Notes: generated from the letters alone by a model not told the origin. A stretch of 64,000 nucleotides of DNA from Limnohabitans sp. (GCA_009693505.1 SHXD01000002.1:34634-98633), one strand, 5' to 3'; shown: positions 19,131-27,601, counted from the first letter of the stretch. Made by a program: numbers and translations.

Positions 19131-20291
19131 TTAGTTGGCGGGTTTTGATCCACCGAGCAGGACTTGATCCTGTCCGATTTCCGGCGCGGTGCTTCGGATG
19201 CGCCCAGGTGTGCGCGATAGGCGCGGAAAAACGTTATGCATCATGATGCTACCGAATTGCGAGTCTGGCACCTCCACCAGCACTTGGCGCCCAGTGACAT
19301 GCGGGTCTCGCATCAGCTGATCCACATTCATCATGGGGCCGACTGTTACCTCGAACTTGTCAAAGTGCACCAGGTTGTCTTCCAGCGTGCGCTGGGCAAC
19401 GAAGTTGCCAATCATCTCGTCCAGCGAATCCACGTTGGCAATGCGCGCGGCGTTGTTGACATAGCGTGGGTCACTCACCAGTTCGGGCTTGCCGATAGCA
19501 TCCAGCACTCGCTCGGCCATTCGCTGGGTGGAACCTGACATGACCAGCCAGACGCCGTCGCTGCAAAGGTAGGCATTGCGCGGCGCTGCGTTCTCCACGC
19601 GGTTGCCCAGACGGCGCGGCAGCTTGCCGGTGTGCTGGTAGATGGCTGCGTCCGGACCCAGCACGCCTAGCATTGGCTCGAGCAATGACAGGTCAATGAT
19701 CTGGCCCAAGCCGCCGTTGACCTCTACCTCTCTTAAGGCGGCAAGCGTGGCGAAAGCACCTGACAGCCCGGCAATCATGTCCGCCAGGCCTAGGTTGGGC
19801 AGTGCGGGGGGCTTGTCCGGAAAGCCGTTGCGCTGCGCGAAGCCGGAGAAAGCCTCAACAAGGGTACCAAAGCCCGGACGGTGCGCATATGGCCCCGTCT
19901 GCCCCCATCCAGAGATGCGTACGATGACCAACAGAGGGTTAGCCGCGTGCAGGACAGCTGGGCCGAGCCCGAAGGCTTCCATACCCCCATGGCGAAAGCT
20001 TTCGATGACCACCTGCGCCTGCGGTACCAGCTTGAGCAGGGCTTGGCGATCGGCATCGCTTTTGAGGTCAAGGCAGATGCTCTTCTTGTTGCGGCCATAG
20101 ACCTTCCACCACAGCGGTTTGCCATCGTTTGTCCAGTCGCGAAGTGTGTCGCCTTGCGCGCTTTCCACCTTGATGACCTCGGCGCCAAAGTCCGCCAACT
20201 GAAGCGTGAGCATGTTGCCTGCCATGAGGCGTGAAAGGTCTAACACGCGGATGCCGGAGAGAGGCATTCGCCCTGATGCAGAGTCGCTCAT
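19131..20291 (-). CDS. CaiB/BaiF family (class III) CoA-transferase
   Basis: A 386-residue class III CoA-transferase. It opens with LSGIRVLDLSRLMAG and LADFGAEVIKVE; NKKSICLDLKSDADR follows. The catalytic Asp, which forms the aspartyl-CoA anhydride in this family, is D171 in GLADMIAG. Its ATG overlaps the stop of the CoA-ester lyase gene by 4 bases (ATGA). It would load CoA on an acid captured by the adjacent Bug receptor so that the lyase can cleave it (inference). GC content is higher than in the flanks. Confidence 0.9.
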   Translation of the reverse strand: MSDSASGRMPLSGIRVLDLSRLMAGNMLTLQLADFGAEVIKVESAQGDTLRDWTNDGKPLWWKVYGRNKKSICLDLKSDADRQALLKLVPQAQVVIESFRHGGMEAFGLGPAVLHAANPLLVIVRISGWGQTGPYAHRPGFGTLVEAFSGFAQRNGFPDKPPALPNLGLADMIAGLSGAFATLAALREVEVNGGLGQIIDLSLLEPMLGVLGPDAAIYQHTGKLPRRLGNRVENAAPRNAYLCSDGVWLVMSGSTQRMAERVLDAIGKPELVSDPRYVNNAARIANVDSLDEMIGNFVAQRTLEDNLVHFDKFEVTVGPMMNVDQLMRDPHVTGRQVLVEVPDSQFGSIMMHNVFPRLSRTPGRIRSTAPEIGQDQVLLGGSKPAN

Positions 20292-21187
20292 GGCGTCACC
20301 CCCTTGCCGCGCGAACGACGAAGCTGTAGTGCGTCGTAACGCTGCAGAAAGCGGCGAGCGCGAATGGCGATAGGCTCGTCTATCATCTTGCCCTCGTATG
20401 CAATAGCCCCTCTGCCGGCAGCCACAGAAGCATCAAAAACTGCAAGCAGGCGGCGAGCCCTTTCTGCTTCCTCGGCTGTACCACCAAATACCTCATTGAT
20501 CACCGGCACCTGGGCAGGGTGAATGCAGATGGATCCGCGCATGCCGATGCGCCGGGCTTTCATGGCAACCGCGCGATAGGCATCTGCATCCTTGAACTCG
20601 GCCACAGTGCCAGGCAGCCCCATGGGGTGGAGACCGGCAGCAGAAGCAGCAAGCGCCACTATTTGAGCCGGAACCGACATGCTCTCGGGAGTCGACTCGA
20701 GGCCCGTCGCAGCGCCGAAGTCCTCAGTTCCAAATAGAAGTGCCGACAGGCGTGAGGACGACTGTGCAATTGGCAGCGCATTACAGATGGCCAGCGGCGA
20801 CTCGAGCAAAGCCACCACGCGAATGCTGCCGGGCGCGCGCTGGTACTGCCTTTCCAGCCTAAGCATGTCGGCATCAAGTTGAACCACCTGCGCAGCCGAG
20901 TCCAACTTGGGCATCAGCAGGCCATCTGCGCCGGCCGCGATAGCAGCCTCTAGATCTGCGGCAAGAAGCTCTGGCTCATTGTTAACACGAACATAGACGG
21001 GCACACCGGCACTGGCCTGCAGCAAGGGCACGAAGGTCGCCAGGTTCTGCCTTGCGGCCTCCTTGGACTGGCGCGCCACCGCGTCTTCCAGATCCAGAAT
21101 AAGCGCATCGGCGCCACGCTGACCCGCCTTGGCTAGGAAGCGTTCTGTGTCCGCAGGGACGAACAGCATGGAACAGGGTTCGGTCAT
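20288..21187 (-). CDS. HpcH/HpaI-family CoA-ester lyase (citrate lyase beta-like)
   Basis: About 299 residues from ATG 21187; a TTG at 21202 is an alternative start. CitE-like motifs are present: SMLFVPADTERF at the N-terminus, LILDLEDAVA, RVNNEP, ALLESPLAI (metal Glu) and LFGTEDFGAATG (metal Asp). The family cleaves malyl-, citramalyl- or methylmalyl-CoA to acetyl-CoA (or propionyl-CoA) plus a 2-oxoacid. Coupling to a CaiB enzyme suggests an uptake, CoA-activation and cleavage route for a hydroxydicarboxylate such as citramalate. That substrate is inferred, not shown. First gene of a three-gene operon. Confidence 0.85.
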   Translation of the reverse strand: MTEPCSMLFVPADTERFLAKAGQRGADALILDLEDAVARQSKEAARQNLATFVPLLQASAGVPVYVRVNNEPELLAADLEAAIAAGADGLLMPKLDSAAQVVQLDADMLRLERQYQRAPGSIRVVALLESPLAICNALPIAQSSSRLSALLFGTEDFGAATGLESTPESMSVPAQIVALAASAAGLHPMGLPGTVAEFKDADAYRAVAMKARRIGMRGSICIHPAQVPVINEVFGGTAEEAERARRLLAVFDASVAAGRGAIAYEGKMIDEPIAIRARRFLQRYDALQLRRSRGKGVTP

Positions 21188-21528
21188 AGGTTCACGCGTC
21201 AACTCGAAGTTTGAAAACCAAGACTTGCAGTTTGTAATCTTATTTTTTGATGCTTTTGAAAATCAATGGTTTTGTCGCCAATCTACATCAATCGGCTGGA
21301 AATTCAATCACTTAAAGCCAAGTATGGCACTGCGGTACAAAACAAGATCCCCGTGAAATCCCTCGAATGCTGTTTAGGGGTCCATGTGCTATTTGCTGAC
21401 GTCGGACAGTGCATAGATAATCGAATTAATGACCTCCTAAGGAACAGCGTTCAAAGTTGACAACTAAATAGAATGCTCTTAAAAAAGATGGAAAACAAAA
21501 TTGAATTTTCAGTAAATTAAGGGGCTAC
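21188..21528. other. 341-bp intergenic region with one promoter-like site
   Basis: The region separates the leftward CoA-lyase operon from the rightward kinase/enolase operon. Short open frames exist in it (for example 21266-21460), but they lack ribosome sites and recognisable motifs. The left 240 bases hold nothing I can name. The right end holds the promoter-like hexamers listed separately. Confidence 0.6.
21457..21485 (+). promoter_or_regulatory. Sigma70-like promoter for the reductase/kinase/enolase operon
   Basis: A perfect -35 box TTGACA (21457-21462) is followed by 17 bases and then TAAAAA (21480-21485), a 4/6 match to the -10 consensus. The start codon lies 44 bases downstream, with AAGGGG in between. 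Confidence 0.5.
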
Positions 21529-22485
21529 TTGAACACACCCACCTTTAACCACATTGCAGTAGTTGGCGCAGGCGCCGTTGGTAGCTTTTATGGCGCCATG
21601 CTCGCCCGCGCCGGGCACAGGGTGACGCTCATCGGCCGACCCGCACATGTGCAGGCTACAACGCGCGACGGTTTGAAGTTAGATTTATCAACATCCTCTG
21701 CGACAGAGATCATTCGGATTGAGGCCAGCAGTGACTTTTCAAGCTTGCGAACAGCGGACTTGGTATTGTTCTGTGTCAAATCAACAGACAGCGCTTCGGT
21801 CGCACTTCAAATTGCGCCCTACCTCGCACCGCACGCTTTGATAATGAGTTTACAAAACGGAGTGGAGAATGCAGCCCTGATTGCACAACATGTACCCCAT
21901 GCGGTGATCCCCTCTGTCGTCTATGTGGCCACAGAAATTACTGCGCCAGGATGTGTGAAGCACCATGGTCGCGGTGAGCTTGTGATCGGAACAATGCAGG
22001 TTTCACGACTGAGCGATCCGCAAAAAACTCTTCAAGAAATAGTGGTGCTATTTGGCTCAGCGCAGGTACCGGTTCAGATTTCACAAAATGTCATGGCTGA
22101 GTTATGGTCCAAGTTGATGATCAATTGTGCTTTCAATGCGATTTCAGGTTTAGCCCAAATTCAATACGGGAAACTTGCGGCCTTGGCGTCAGTTCGCAGC
22201 ACCCAGACAGCTTTAGTAAAGGAAGTCATTGCAGTGGCCCACGCCGATGGCATCCATTTATCTGAGGCTGTCGCCCTGCAAGCCGTCGAACAAATATCTG
22301 TCACGATGGGAAGTCAAAAATCATCCACTGCACAAGATATGGCGCGCTCTAAACCCAGTGAAATTGACCATCTGAATGGATTCATTGTGAGACGTGGACA
22401 GGCGCTTGGGGTGGCGACTCCTGTTAACCAAGCCTTGTTTGCATTGGTCAAACTAGTTGAATCCACTTATATCGCTCATGTCTAA
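21529..22485 (+). CDS. Ketopantoate reductase family (PanE/ApbA-like) oxidoreductase
   Basis: A 318-residue NADPH-dependent 2-oxoacid reductase. The dinucleotide site VGAGAVGSFYG spans residues 12-22; the catalytic Lys is K195 in ELWSKLMIN, and the conserved Glu is E278 in SKPSEIDH. The start is TTG, supported by AAGGGG five bases upstream. It is the first gene of an operon with an APH-like kinase (overlapping) and an enolase paralogue. That setting argues for reduction or oxidation of a catabolic 2-oxo/2-hydroxy acid, rather than pantothenate synthesis. Family sure, substrate unknown. Confidence 0.85.
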   Translation: MNTPTFNHIAVVGAGAVGSFYGAMLARAGHRVTLIGRPAHVQATTRDGLKLDLSTSSATEIIRIEASSDFSSLRTADLVLFCVKSTDSASVALQIAPYLAPHALIMSLQNGVENAALIAQHVPHAVIPSVVYVATEITAPGCVKHHGRGELVIGTMQVSRLSDPQKTLQEIVVLFGSAQVPVQISQNVMAELWSKLMINCAFNAISGLAQIQYGKLAALASVRSTQTALVKEVIAVAHADGIHLSEAVALQAVEQISVTMGSQKSSTAQDMARSKPSEIDHLNGFIVRRGQALGVATPVNQALFALVKLVESTYIAHV

Positions 22486-23485
22486 GGCAGAAGTCCCCAT
22501 GGAGTTCGTTCGGGCCTTGAACGAACTGGGTCTTTCAAACGCTTCTTTCTTGTATGGCAACCCTCTAACAGGCGGCGTGTCATCTGATATTTGGTGCATT
22601 GAGACAGAGAAAGGATTTGTTTGCGCCAAACGCGCTTTGTCCAAATTGCGGGTGGCTGCCGATTGGCATGCGCCTGTGGAGCGAAACCTTTTTGAGGCCC
22701 GTTGGTTGCAAGTTGCCCACCAAGCCTCAGCAGGTTGTGCACCAGAATTTTTAGGCCAACACCCAGAACTAGGGGTATTGGTCATGCAGTACCTTGACCC
22801 AGTTCACTATCGTCTCTGGAAGCAAGAATTGCATGCTGGCAATGCTGACGCGCAGACTGCAAATGCAATAGGGCAAATACTTTCGAAGATTCACAGTTAT
22901 GCAGCAAGAAATAGCCAATTAGCAAGCGAGTTTCCAACTGACAAAATATTTTTTGAAATCAGACTGGCACCCTACTTACTCGCCACCGCAGAGCGCCATC
23001 CCAAACTAGCGCTCGCACTAGAAGAGCTGGTATTGCAAACACAAAACAATGCAAAGACCTTGGTGCATGGCGATGTCAGCCCTAAGAATATCTTGTTAGG
23101 ACCACAGGGTCCCATGTTGTTAGATGCAGAATGCGCCACTTGGAGTGACCCTGCATTTGACTTGGCGTTTTGCCTGAACCACTTATTGCTGAAGTGTCTA
23201 TGGACGCCGTCATCATCTTCAGATTTTTTGCATTGCTTTGAAGTTCTGACCAACAGCTACTTGCAATCAGTAGATTGGGAACTGCCCAGTCCACTTGAAG
23301 CAAGAGCGGCTCGACTACTACCCGGACTGTTGCTGGCCAGAGTGGATGGCAAATCTCCTGTCGAATATGTCACTGAAGAACATCAACGCAATCACATCAG
23401 ACGCGTAGCCAGCGCATTGCTCATCAAGCCAGCGAGCTATTTGAAAGAAATCGCCCATGCATGGGCCAAGGACCTCAAGACATGA
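22478..23485 (+). CDS. APH/choline-kinase-fold phosphotransferase (small-molecule kinase)
   Basis: About 335 residues from ATG 22478, overlapping the reductase by 8 bases; ATG 22499 has a better ribosome site (AAGG) and is also possible. The kinase core is clear: LVHGDVSPKN gives catalytic D199 and N204, and LLDAECATWSDPAFDLA gives the metal Asp D216. Such kinases phosphorylate small hydroxy compounds (methylthioribose, choline, homoserine, sugars or aminoglycosides). Because it is coupled by ATGA to an enolase paralogue, I infer that it makes a phospho-hydroxyacid for that enzyme. Not an evident resistance gene. Confidence 0.8.
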   Translation: MSKAEVPMEFVRALNELGLSNASFLYGNPLTGGVSSDIWCIETEKGFVCAKRALSKLRVAADWHAPVERNLFEARWLQVAHQASAGCAPEFLGQHPELGVLVMQYLDPVHYRLWKQELHAGNADAQTANAIGQILSKIHSYAARNSQLASEFPTDKIFFEIRLAPYLLATAERHPKLALALEELVLQTQNNAKTLVHGDVSPKNILLGPQGPMLLDAECATWSDPAFDLAFCLNHLLLKCLWTPSSSSDFLHCFEVLTNSYLQSVDWELPSPLEARAARLLPGLLLARVDGKSPVEYVTEEHQRNHIRRVASALLIKPASYLKEIAHAWAKDLKT

Positions 23486-24768
23486 CACCTTTTACCATCA
23501 AATCTATCTTTGCAAGACGAGTCTGGGACAGTCGCGGGCGACCAACCGTAGAAGCTGAGGTCATTCTCAACGATGGGTCTATAGGCAGAGCCATTGCACC
23601 AGCAGGCGCCTCTAAAGGAACGCGTGAAGCACTGGAATTAAGGGATGGTGGTGCTAGGTTTGGTGGACTTGATGTGATGCAGGCGATCGGACATGTCAAC
23701 GGTGAAATTTCAACTGCACTGGTGGGGACACAGGCTGACAACCAGTCTGTTCTTGATCAGGCGCTCATTGACCTTGATGGAACCATCAACAAGTCAAGAT
23801 TAGGTGCAAATGCAACTTTGGCTGTTTCAATGGCAGCAGCGCATGCTATGGCCGCGGCCTCTGGCATGCCCTTATACCGTTACCTTGGTAACGGGAAAAT
23901 AGGACGCTTGCCCATGCCTCAAATCCAAATTTTTGGCGGTGGTGCGCATGCAGGCCGACGTGTCGATGTTCAAGACTTCATGGTGGTCTGTACTGGCGCG
24001 ACCAATTTCGCTCAGGCTTTGGAGTGGACCGCAGAAGTCTACCGCCATGCGGGATTACTGATGGCGCAACGCGGTTCACTGTTTGGCGTTGCTGACGAAG
24101 GGGGTTGGTGGCCTGACTTCTCAAGCAATGAGCAAGCACTGGAGATGCTGATACTTGCCATTGAACGCGCAGGCTTTATTCCTGGAGATCAAGTTGCAAT
24201 TGCTTTGGATATTGCAGCATCCGAATTTGGGCAACAGGGTCAATACCGCCTAGGACTTGAATCCCGAGAACTGGACTCCGACGGCATGATTGAAATGCTG
24301 CTGAGATGGGTTGAGAAGTACCCTATCGTGTCTATTGAAGACCCTTTGGCAGAAGACGATCCGGTGGGGTTCTCTCGCTTTACCAAGGCCATTGGCCATC
24401 GACTGCAAATTGTGGGCGATGATTTTTTGGTCTCCAATTCGAGCCTCATTCGAGAAGCCGCCAATTTAGGCGCTGCCAACACGGTACTGCTCAAACCCAA
24501 CCAAAGAGGCACGCTGAGCGAAACCTTGCAAGCTTGGAGAGTGGCACAAGAGTTGGGCTATTCAGCCATCGTGTCCGCCCGCTCCGGTGAAACCGAAGAT
24601 GCCACCATTGTCGACCTGGCCATTGGGTGGAATGTCGGTCAACTCAAAGTCGGATCGTTCGCAAGAAGTGAGCGCATGGTCAAGTGGAACCATGCACTGC
24701 GCATTGAAGAACAACTAGGCGCTCAAGCCCGTTTTGCTGGCTCTAGCGTATTCCGAAGAACTCGCTGA
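23482..24768 (+). CDS. Enolase paralogue with an active-site His replaced by Ala
   Basis: A 428-residue enolase-fold protein starting at ATG 23482, which overlaps the kinase stop (ATGA). Most catalytic parts are kept: DSRGRPTVEAE, loop Ser44 in AGASKG, H156 in GGGAHAG, general acid E206 in ADEGG, metal ligands D243, E286 and D313, bases K338 and K389. But the strictly conserved SHRSGET is SARSGET here (A366, the yeast H373 position). KFNQ is KPNQR and GGF is GGW. This does not look like the housekeeping glycolytic enzyme; a related dehydration/phosphoenol reaction on another substrate is inferred. Confidence 0.88.
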   Translation: MTPFTIKSIFARRVWDSRGRPTVEAEVILNDGSIGRAIAPAGASKGTREALELRDGGARFGGLDVMQAIGHVNGEISTALVGTQADNQSVLDQALIDLDGTINKSRLGANATLAVSMAAAHAMAAASGMPLYRYLGNGKIGRLPMPQIQIFGGGAHAGRRVDVQDFMVVCTGATNFAQALEWTAEVYRHAGLLMAQRGSLFGVADEGGWWPDFSSNEQALEMLILAIERAGFIPGDQVAIALDIAASEFGQQGQYRLGLESRELDSDGMIEMLLRWVEKYPIVSIEDPLAEDDPVGFSRFTKAIGHRLQIVGDDFLVSNSSLIREAANLGAANTVLLKPNQRGTLSETLQAWRVAQELGYSAIVSARSGETEDATIVDLAIGWNVGQLKVGSFARSERMVKWNHALRIEEQLGAQARFAGSSVFRRTR

Positions 24769-24840
24769 ACCTCAATACCTGGCATCGGTGCTTAAGTCGC
24801 CACTTTTCACGCATCCGTCGCTCACCTGGCTTTCTGTTGG

Positions 24841-25518
24841 TTAAAGAATTCCATATCTTGCGAATACATCTGCTAATTTATCGCCGCGTTGTAAGTCTTT
24901 CAGCGTATTTGATTCGCCTGACACTTTTTTAAAAGCAATCTCTAAAACTTTATCTTCTACGCTTTGAGGAACAACAACCAAGCCATCTACATCTCCCACA
25001 ACCAAGTCCCCGGGCAACACGTAAACACCAGCACATTCAATTGGAATATCCAGCGCCATGATTCGAGCCCGGCCTTTGCTATCTAGTGGCGCAACACCAC
25101 CATGAAAAACGGGGAATTTCATGGCACGAATTGCACGGACATCTCTAGTGCATCCATCCATGACAGCTCCAGCTGCGCCACGGGCTTGTGCCGCTGTAGA
25201 CAGTAATTCCCCCCAAGGGCCAATCCGGGCTGAGTTTGAGCACGCAAAAATAGGAATTTCAAAGGGCATCAAACTGTCGACCAATTTAATCTCTAATTCA
25301 TAGGGATTTGTGCCCTCATCGTGGTGCCACACCTCCATGAAACTAGCAGTTCGGGCTCTTCCAACCAAAATCAGTGCATCATCAATTGGGCGAATTTTTG
25401 ACGACATCGCTTGATTGCGAAATCCTGCACTGTCCAATGCGTCAGAAATAATCGATGTGAAAAGTTTATCTCGAATCTGCTCAAAGAGTCTTCGATCGAT
25501 TTCTTGGGATGAAGTCAT
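24841..25518 (-). CDS. RraA-like / 4-hydroxy-4-methyl-2-oxoglutarate aldolase family protein
   Basis: A 225-residue protein of the RraA/HMG-aldolase fold. Conserved pieces are GPWGELLSTAAQARGAAGAV (about 101-119), the catalytic pair R125/D126 in DGCTRD, and GDLVVGDVDGLVVVP (170-184). Members include class II pyruvate aldolases and oxaloacetate decarboxylases; RraA itself inhibits RNase E. The catabolic setting favours an aldolase or decarboxylase that releases pyruvate. AGGAG stands seven bases before ATG. It lies 108 bp after the SDR gene on the same strand and is convergent with the enolase operon. Confidence 0.82.
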   Translation of the reverse strand: MTSSQEIDRRLFEQIRDKLFTSIISDALDSAGFRNQAMSSKIRPIDDALILVGRARTASFMEVWHHDEGTNPYELEIKLVDSLMPFEIPIFACSNSARIGPWGELLSTAAQARGAAGAVMDGCTRDVRAIRAMKFPVFHGGVAPLDSKGRARIMALDIPIECAGVYVLPGDLVVGDVDGLVVVPQSVEDKVLEIAFKKVSGESNTLKDLQRGDKLADVFARYGIL

Positions 25519-25626
25519 TACAGTGCTCCTAAAACATGTTAATAATTCAACGAATTAACTCTAGCAACTATCAACGATGGTTGGCTGATGAGACTGGGTA
25601 TCGTGCAAATGCAAACAAATTTTCAA

Positions 25627-26382
25627 TTACATCGCAGAAGTAAAACCGCCATCAACCGTCAAAATTAATCCATTCACAAAAGATGCTTCATCTGAGGCTA
25701 AAAAAACAGCCGCAGGACCAATTTCTTCTACCCGCCCCCACCGCCCAACCGGCGTTCTTTCTTTGACCCATTTGGTAAATTGAGGGTCTTCTACCAAAGC
25801 AGTGTTCATTTCCGTGGCAAAAAAGCCTGGTGCGATGCAATTCACAGTGATCAAATTAGGCGCAAGTTCCACTGCCAGTTGCTTACATAAGGCATGCACT
25901 GCCCCTTTACTGGCCACATAAGCGGAAATGGAAGGCCTCGCATTGATAGCGCTCATTGAACCTATCAAGATAATGCGCCCATTTTTCTTCTCCACCATTA
26001 AAGGCGTCAGTGCTTTGCAAAGTACCCATATTGCTTTGAAATTAGTATTGATAACTTTTTCGAAATCTTCTAATTCAAAATCTTGTATTGCTTGCCTGTG
26101 ATTGATGCCGGCATTGGCAATCAAAATATCTATTTTTCCCCATTGTTTTTGTAAGTCGTTGATGCACGCCTGAGCCGCTTCAAAATTGGTGACATCAAAA
26201 GCCGCCGCCTGCGCAGAGAGTCCTTGCTCAGTGAGTGTTTTGACACGCTCGCTTAAGAGCTTTTCGTCACGAGCATTGAGAACCACATGGGCACCAGCCT
26301 TTGCAAGTGATTGGGCCATTGACCAGCCCAGTCCTCGGGATGCACCTGTGATGAGTGCTATTTTGTTGGCAAGGTCAAACAT
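25627..26382 (-). CDS. Short-chain dehydrogenase/reductase (SDR)
   Basis: A 251-residue classical SDR. TGASRGLG is at residues 12-19, NAG at 90-92, the active-site set is N114, S142, Y155 and K159 (YVASK), and the C-terminus has the NGLILTVDGGFTSAM pattern. It resembles gluconate 5-dehydrogenase and related sugar-acid dehydrogenases. Together with the RraA-like aldolase downstream it suggests oxidation of a hydroxyacid followed by aldol cleavage. Substrate unknown. AAGGA stands upstream of ATG. Confidence 0.88.
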   Translation of the reverse strand: MFDLANKIALITGASRGLGWSMAQSLAKAGAHVVLNARDEKLLSERVKTLTEQGLSAQAAAFDVTNFEAAQACINDLQKQWGKIDILIANAGINHRQAIQDFELEDFEKVINTNFKAIWVLCKALTPLMVEKKNGRIILIGSMSAINARPSISAYVASKGAVHALCKQLAVELAPNLITVNCIAPGFFATEMNTALVEDPQFTKWVKERTPVGRWGRVEEIGPAAVFLASDEASFVNGLILTVDGGFTSAM

Positions 26383-26532
26383 ATGGCCGTTCCTTTAGTG
26401 CACGATGATTCTGCGCTTGATATAAAAGATTGGCAATTCTATTTAAGAAGAAGGAATTGGCTCCTCTTTGGCAAAAATTACAGCTTTATTTTAGAAAGCG
26501 GCAAAAAATCAAACTAATTGGTCATAAACAAC

Positions 26533-26567
26533 CATAAACCGGCCAAATTAGCATGGCGCGGTTTATG
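26533..26567 (-). terminator. Hairpin after the PpaA/AerR-like gene
   Basis: CATAAACCG (26533-26541) pairs with CGGTTTATG (26559-26567). An inner GCCA/TGGC pairing with one bulged base extends the stem to 13 bp around an 8-nt loop. It begins 10 bases after the stop of the leftward B12-protein gene. There is no T-run, so it may be a weak terminator, an mRNA 3' end or an operator. Confidence 0.4.
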
Positions 26568-26576
26568 CACGCTGCT

Positions 26577-27440
26577 TCAAACATGAGGCAGAAGTGATGC
26601 AGCTAAGCCAACTGCATGTTTAGCATTGACACAAATATCATCTGCACCAAAGTCAATAGCGCGCAATTCTTTGACTGCGAAAATGGGTCCACCCAATAAA
26701 ACAGCCACGCGCGGGTTGACAGATGAACATTTAAATTGGCTTATTAACTCAGATAAAGTCGAAAGTTGTTGCTCCATGCTAATTGACAATCCGATCACAT
26801 CAAACCATTCATCACTGCTAGCCTGAACCAGTTCGTTGGCGCAGGATGGAATGGACACCACAACCTGCCAGCCTTTTTTGCAGAAAAAATCAGCCACGAT
26901 AGTCGTACCGAGCATGTGCAAAGATCCAGGTGCAGAAGCTATCATCACTCGCTTCACTTTACCTTTGGCAAATCCACCCTCTTTGTAGGCCAATCTAAAC
27001 TCATTTGCAATTGCATGGAGTCGAATAAATCCCAGATTGACTTGAGAAAAATCCATACAGTCATCATCCCATTGAGATCCTAAATATCGAGCTGCAGGGG
27101 CAATAAGCTCTAAGAAGATATCTTCTTTCCTCAAGCCTATCTCTAAAAAATGGTCGACAAAGGCTTGCGTAACTTTTTGATCTTGTGAAACGCAAAGATC
27201 TGCAAATTTCTCTATTTCTTTTTGTGAAGGTAATTTACGCAATGAAGAGACCAAACTCAGATGCCGTGTTCTGATCTTTTCAGCTTTTAACAAACGAGGA
27301 ATGATCTGTGATTCGACGATTGACAAGACAGAGAATTGGAAATTAGAATCCGTATGCTCATGAGTTGAGAAATTTCTCAAGTGCTTGTTTTCATGCAAGA
27401 TTTGTTTTTGAAGAATTCCATTTTGATTTTGTAAGCTCAT
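26577..27440 (-). CDS. Cobalamin-binding regulator, PpaA/AerR-like
   Basis: A 287-residue soluble protein. Residues 1-100 are a divergent leader; residues 105-150 have the helical pattern AARYLGSQWDDDCMDFSQVNLG-like seen in PpaA/AerR (W124); residues 164-287 form a B12-binding domain with APGSLHMLG, in which H175 would be the lower cobalt ligand. In purple bacteria, AerR/PpaA is a light-sensing B12 antirepressor of CrtJ/PpsR for photosystem genes (family knowledge). No photosynthesis genes are in this window. It is divergent from the MerR-B12 gene at 27602 and has AAGGA before ATG. Family fairly sure; role inferred. Confidence 0.72.
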   Translation of the reverse strand: MSLQNQNGILQKQILHENKHLRNFSTHEHTDSNFQFSVLSIVESQIIPRLLKAEKIRTRHLSLVSSLRKLPSQKEIEKFADLCVSQDQKVTQAFVDHFLEIGLRKEDIFLELIAPAARYLGSQWDDDCMDFSQVNLGFIRLHAIANEFRLAYKEGGFAKGKVKRVMIASAPGSLHMLGTTIVADFFCKKGWQVVVSIPSCANELVQASSDEWFDVIGLSISMEQQLSTLSELISQFKCSSVNPRVAVLLGGPIFAVKELRAIDFGADDICVNAKHAVGLAASLLPHV

Positions 27441-27543
27441 TGATTTTATCCTTCAAATGCTCAAGATCAAGCATGTTTTGACTTTCACGTTTGCAGCTAA
27501 AGCACGAAGTTCACGATCGCACTTTCATTGGAAATATATTGAC

Positions 27544-27572
27544 TTTGTCCGTGACAAAATAGATCGGACAAA
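27544..27572. promoter_or_regulatory. Inverted repeat in the divergent B12-regulator promoter
   Basis: TTTGTC-CGT-GACAAA (27544-27558) is a perfect 6-bp inverted repeat, and a third half-site GGACAAA follows at 27566-27572, facing TTTGTCC at 27544-27550. A TTGACT hexamer (27539-27544) overlaps its left edge. The site is 30 bases before the MerR-B12 start codon, a good place for autoregulation. It differs from the TGTACA-type boxes reported for some LitR-family proteins. Confidence 0.45.
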
Positions 27573-27601
27573 TGTTTATTTAACTGTTACTGTGAATAAT
27601 C

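Noticed and set aside
21266..21460. 64-codon frame in the largest intergenic gap
   Set aside because: No ribosome site, no recognisable motif, and it runs into the promoter-like TTGACA; probably chance.
22478..23485. Reading the APH-fold gene as an aminoglycoside resistance gene
   Set aside because: The fold is shared by many metabolic kinases, and it is coupled to an enolase paralogue and a 2-oxoacid reductase.
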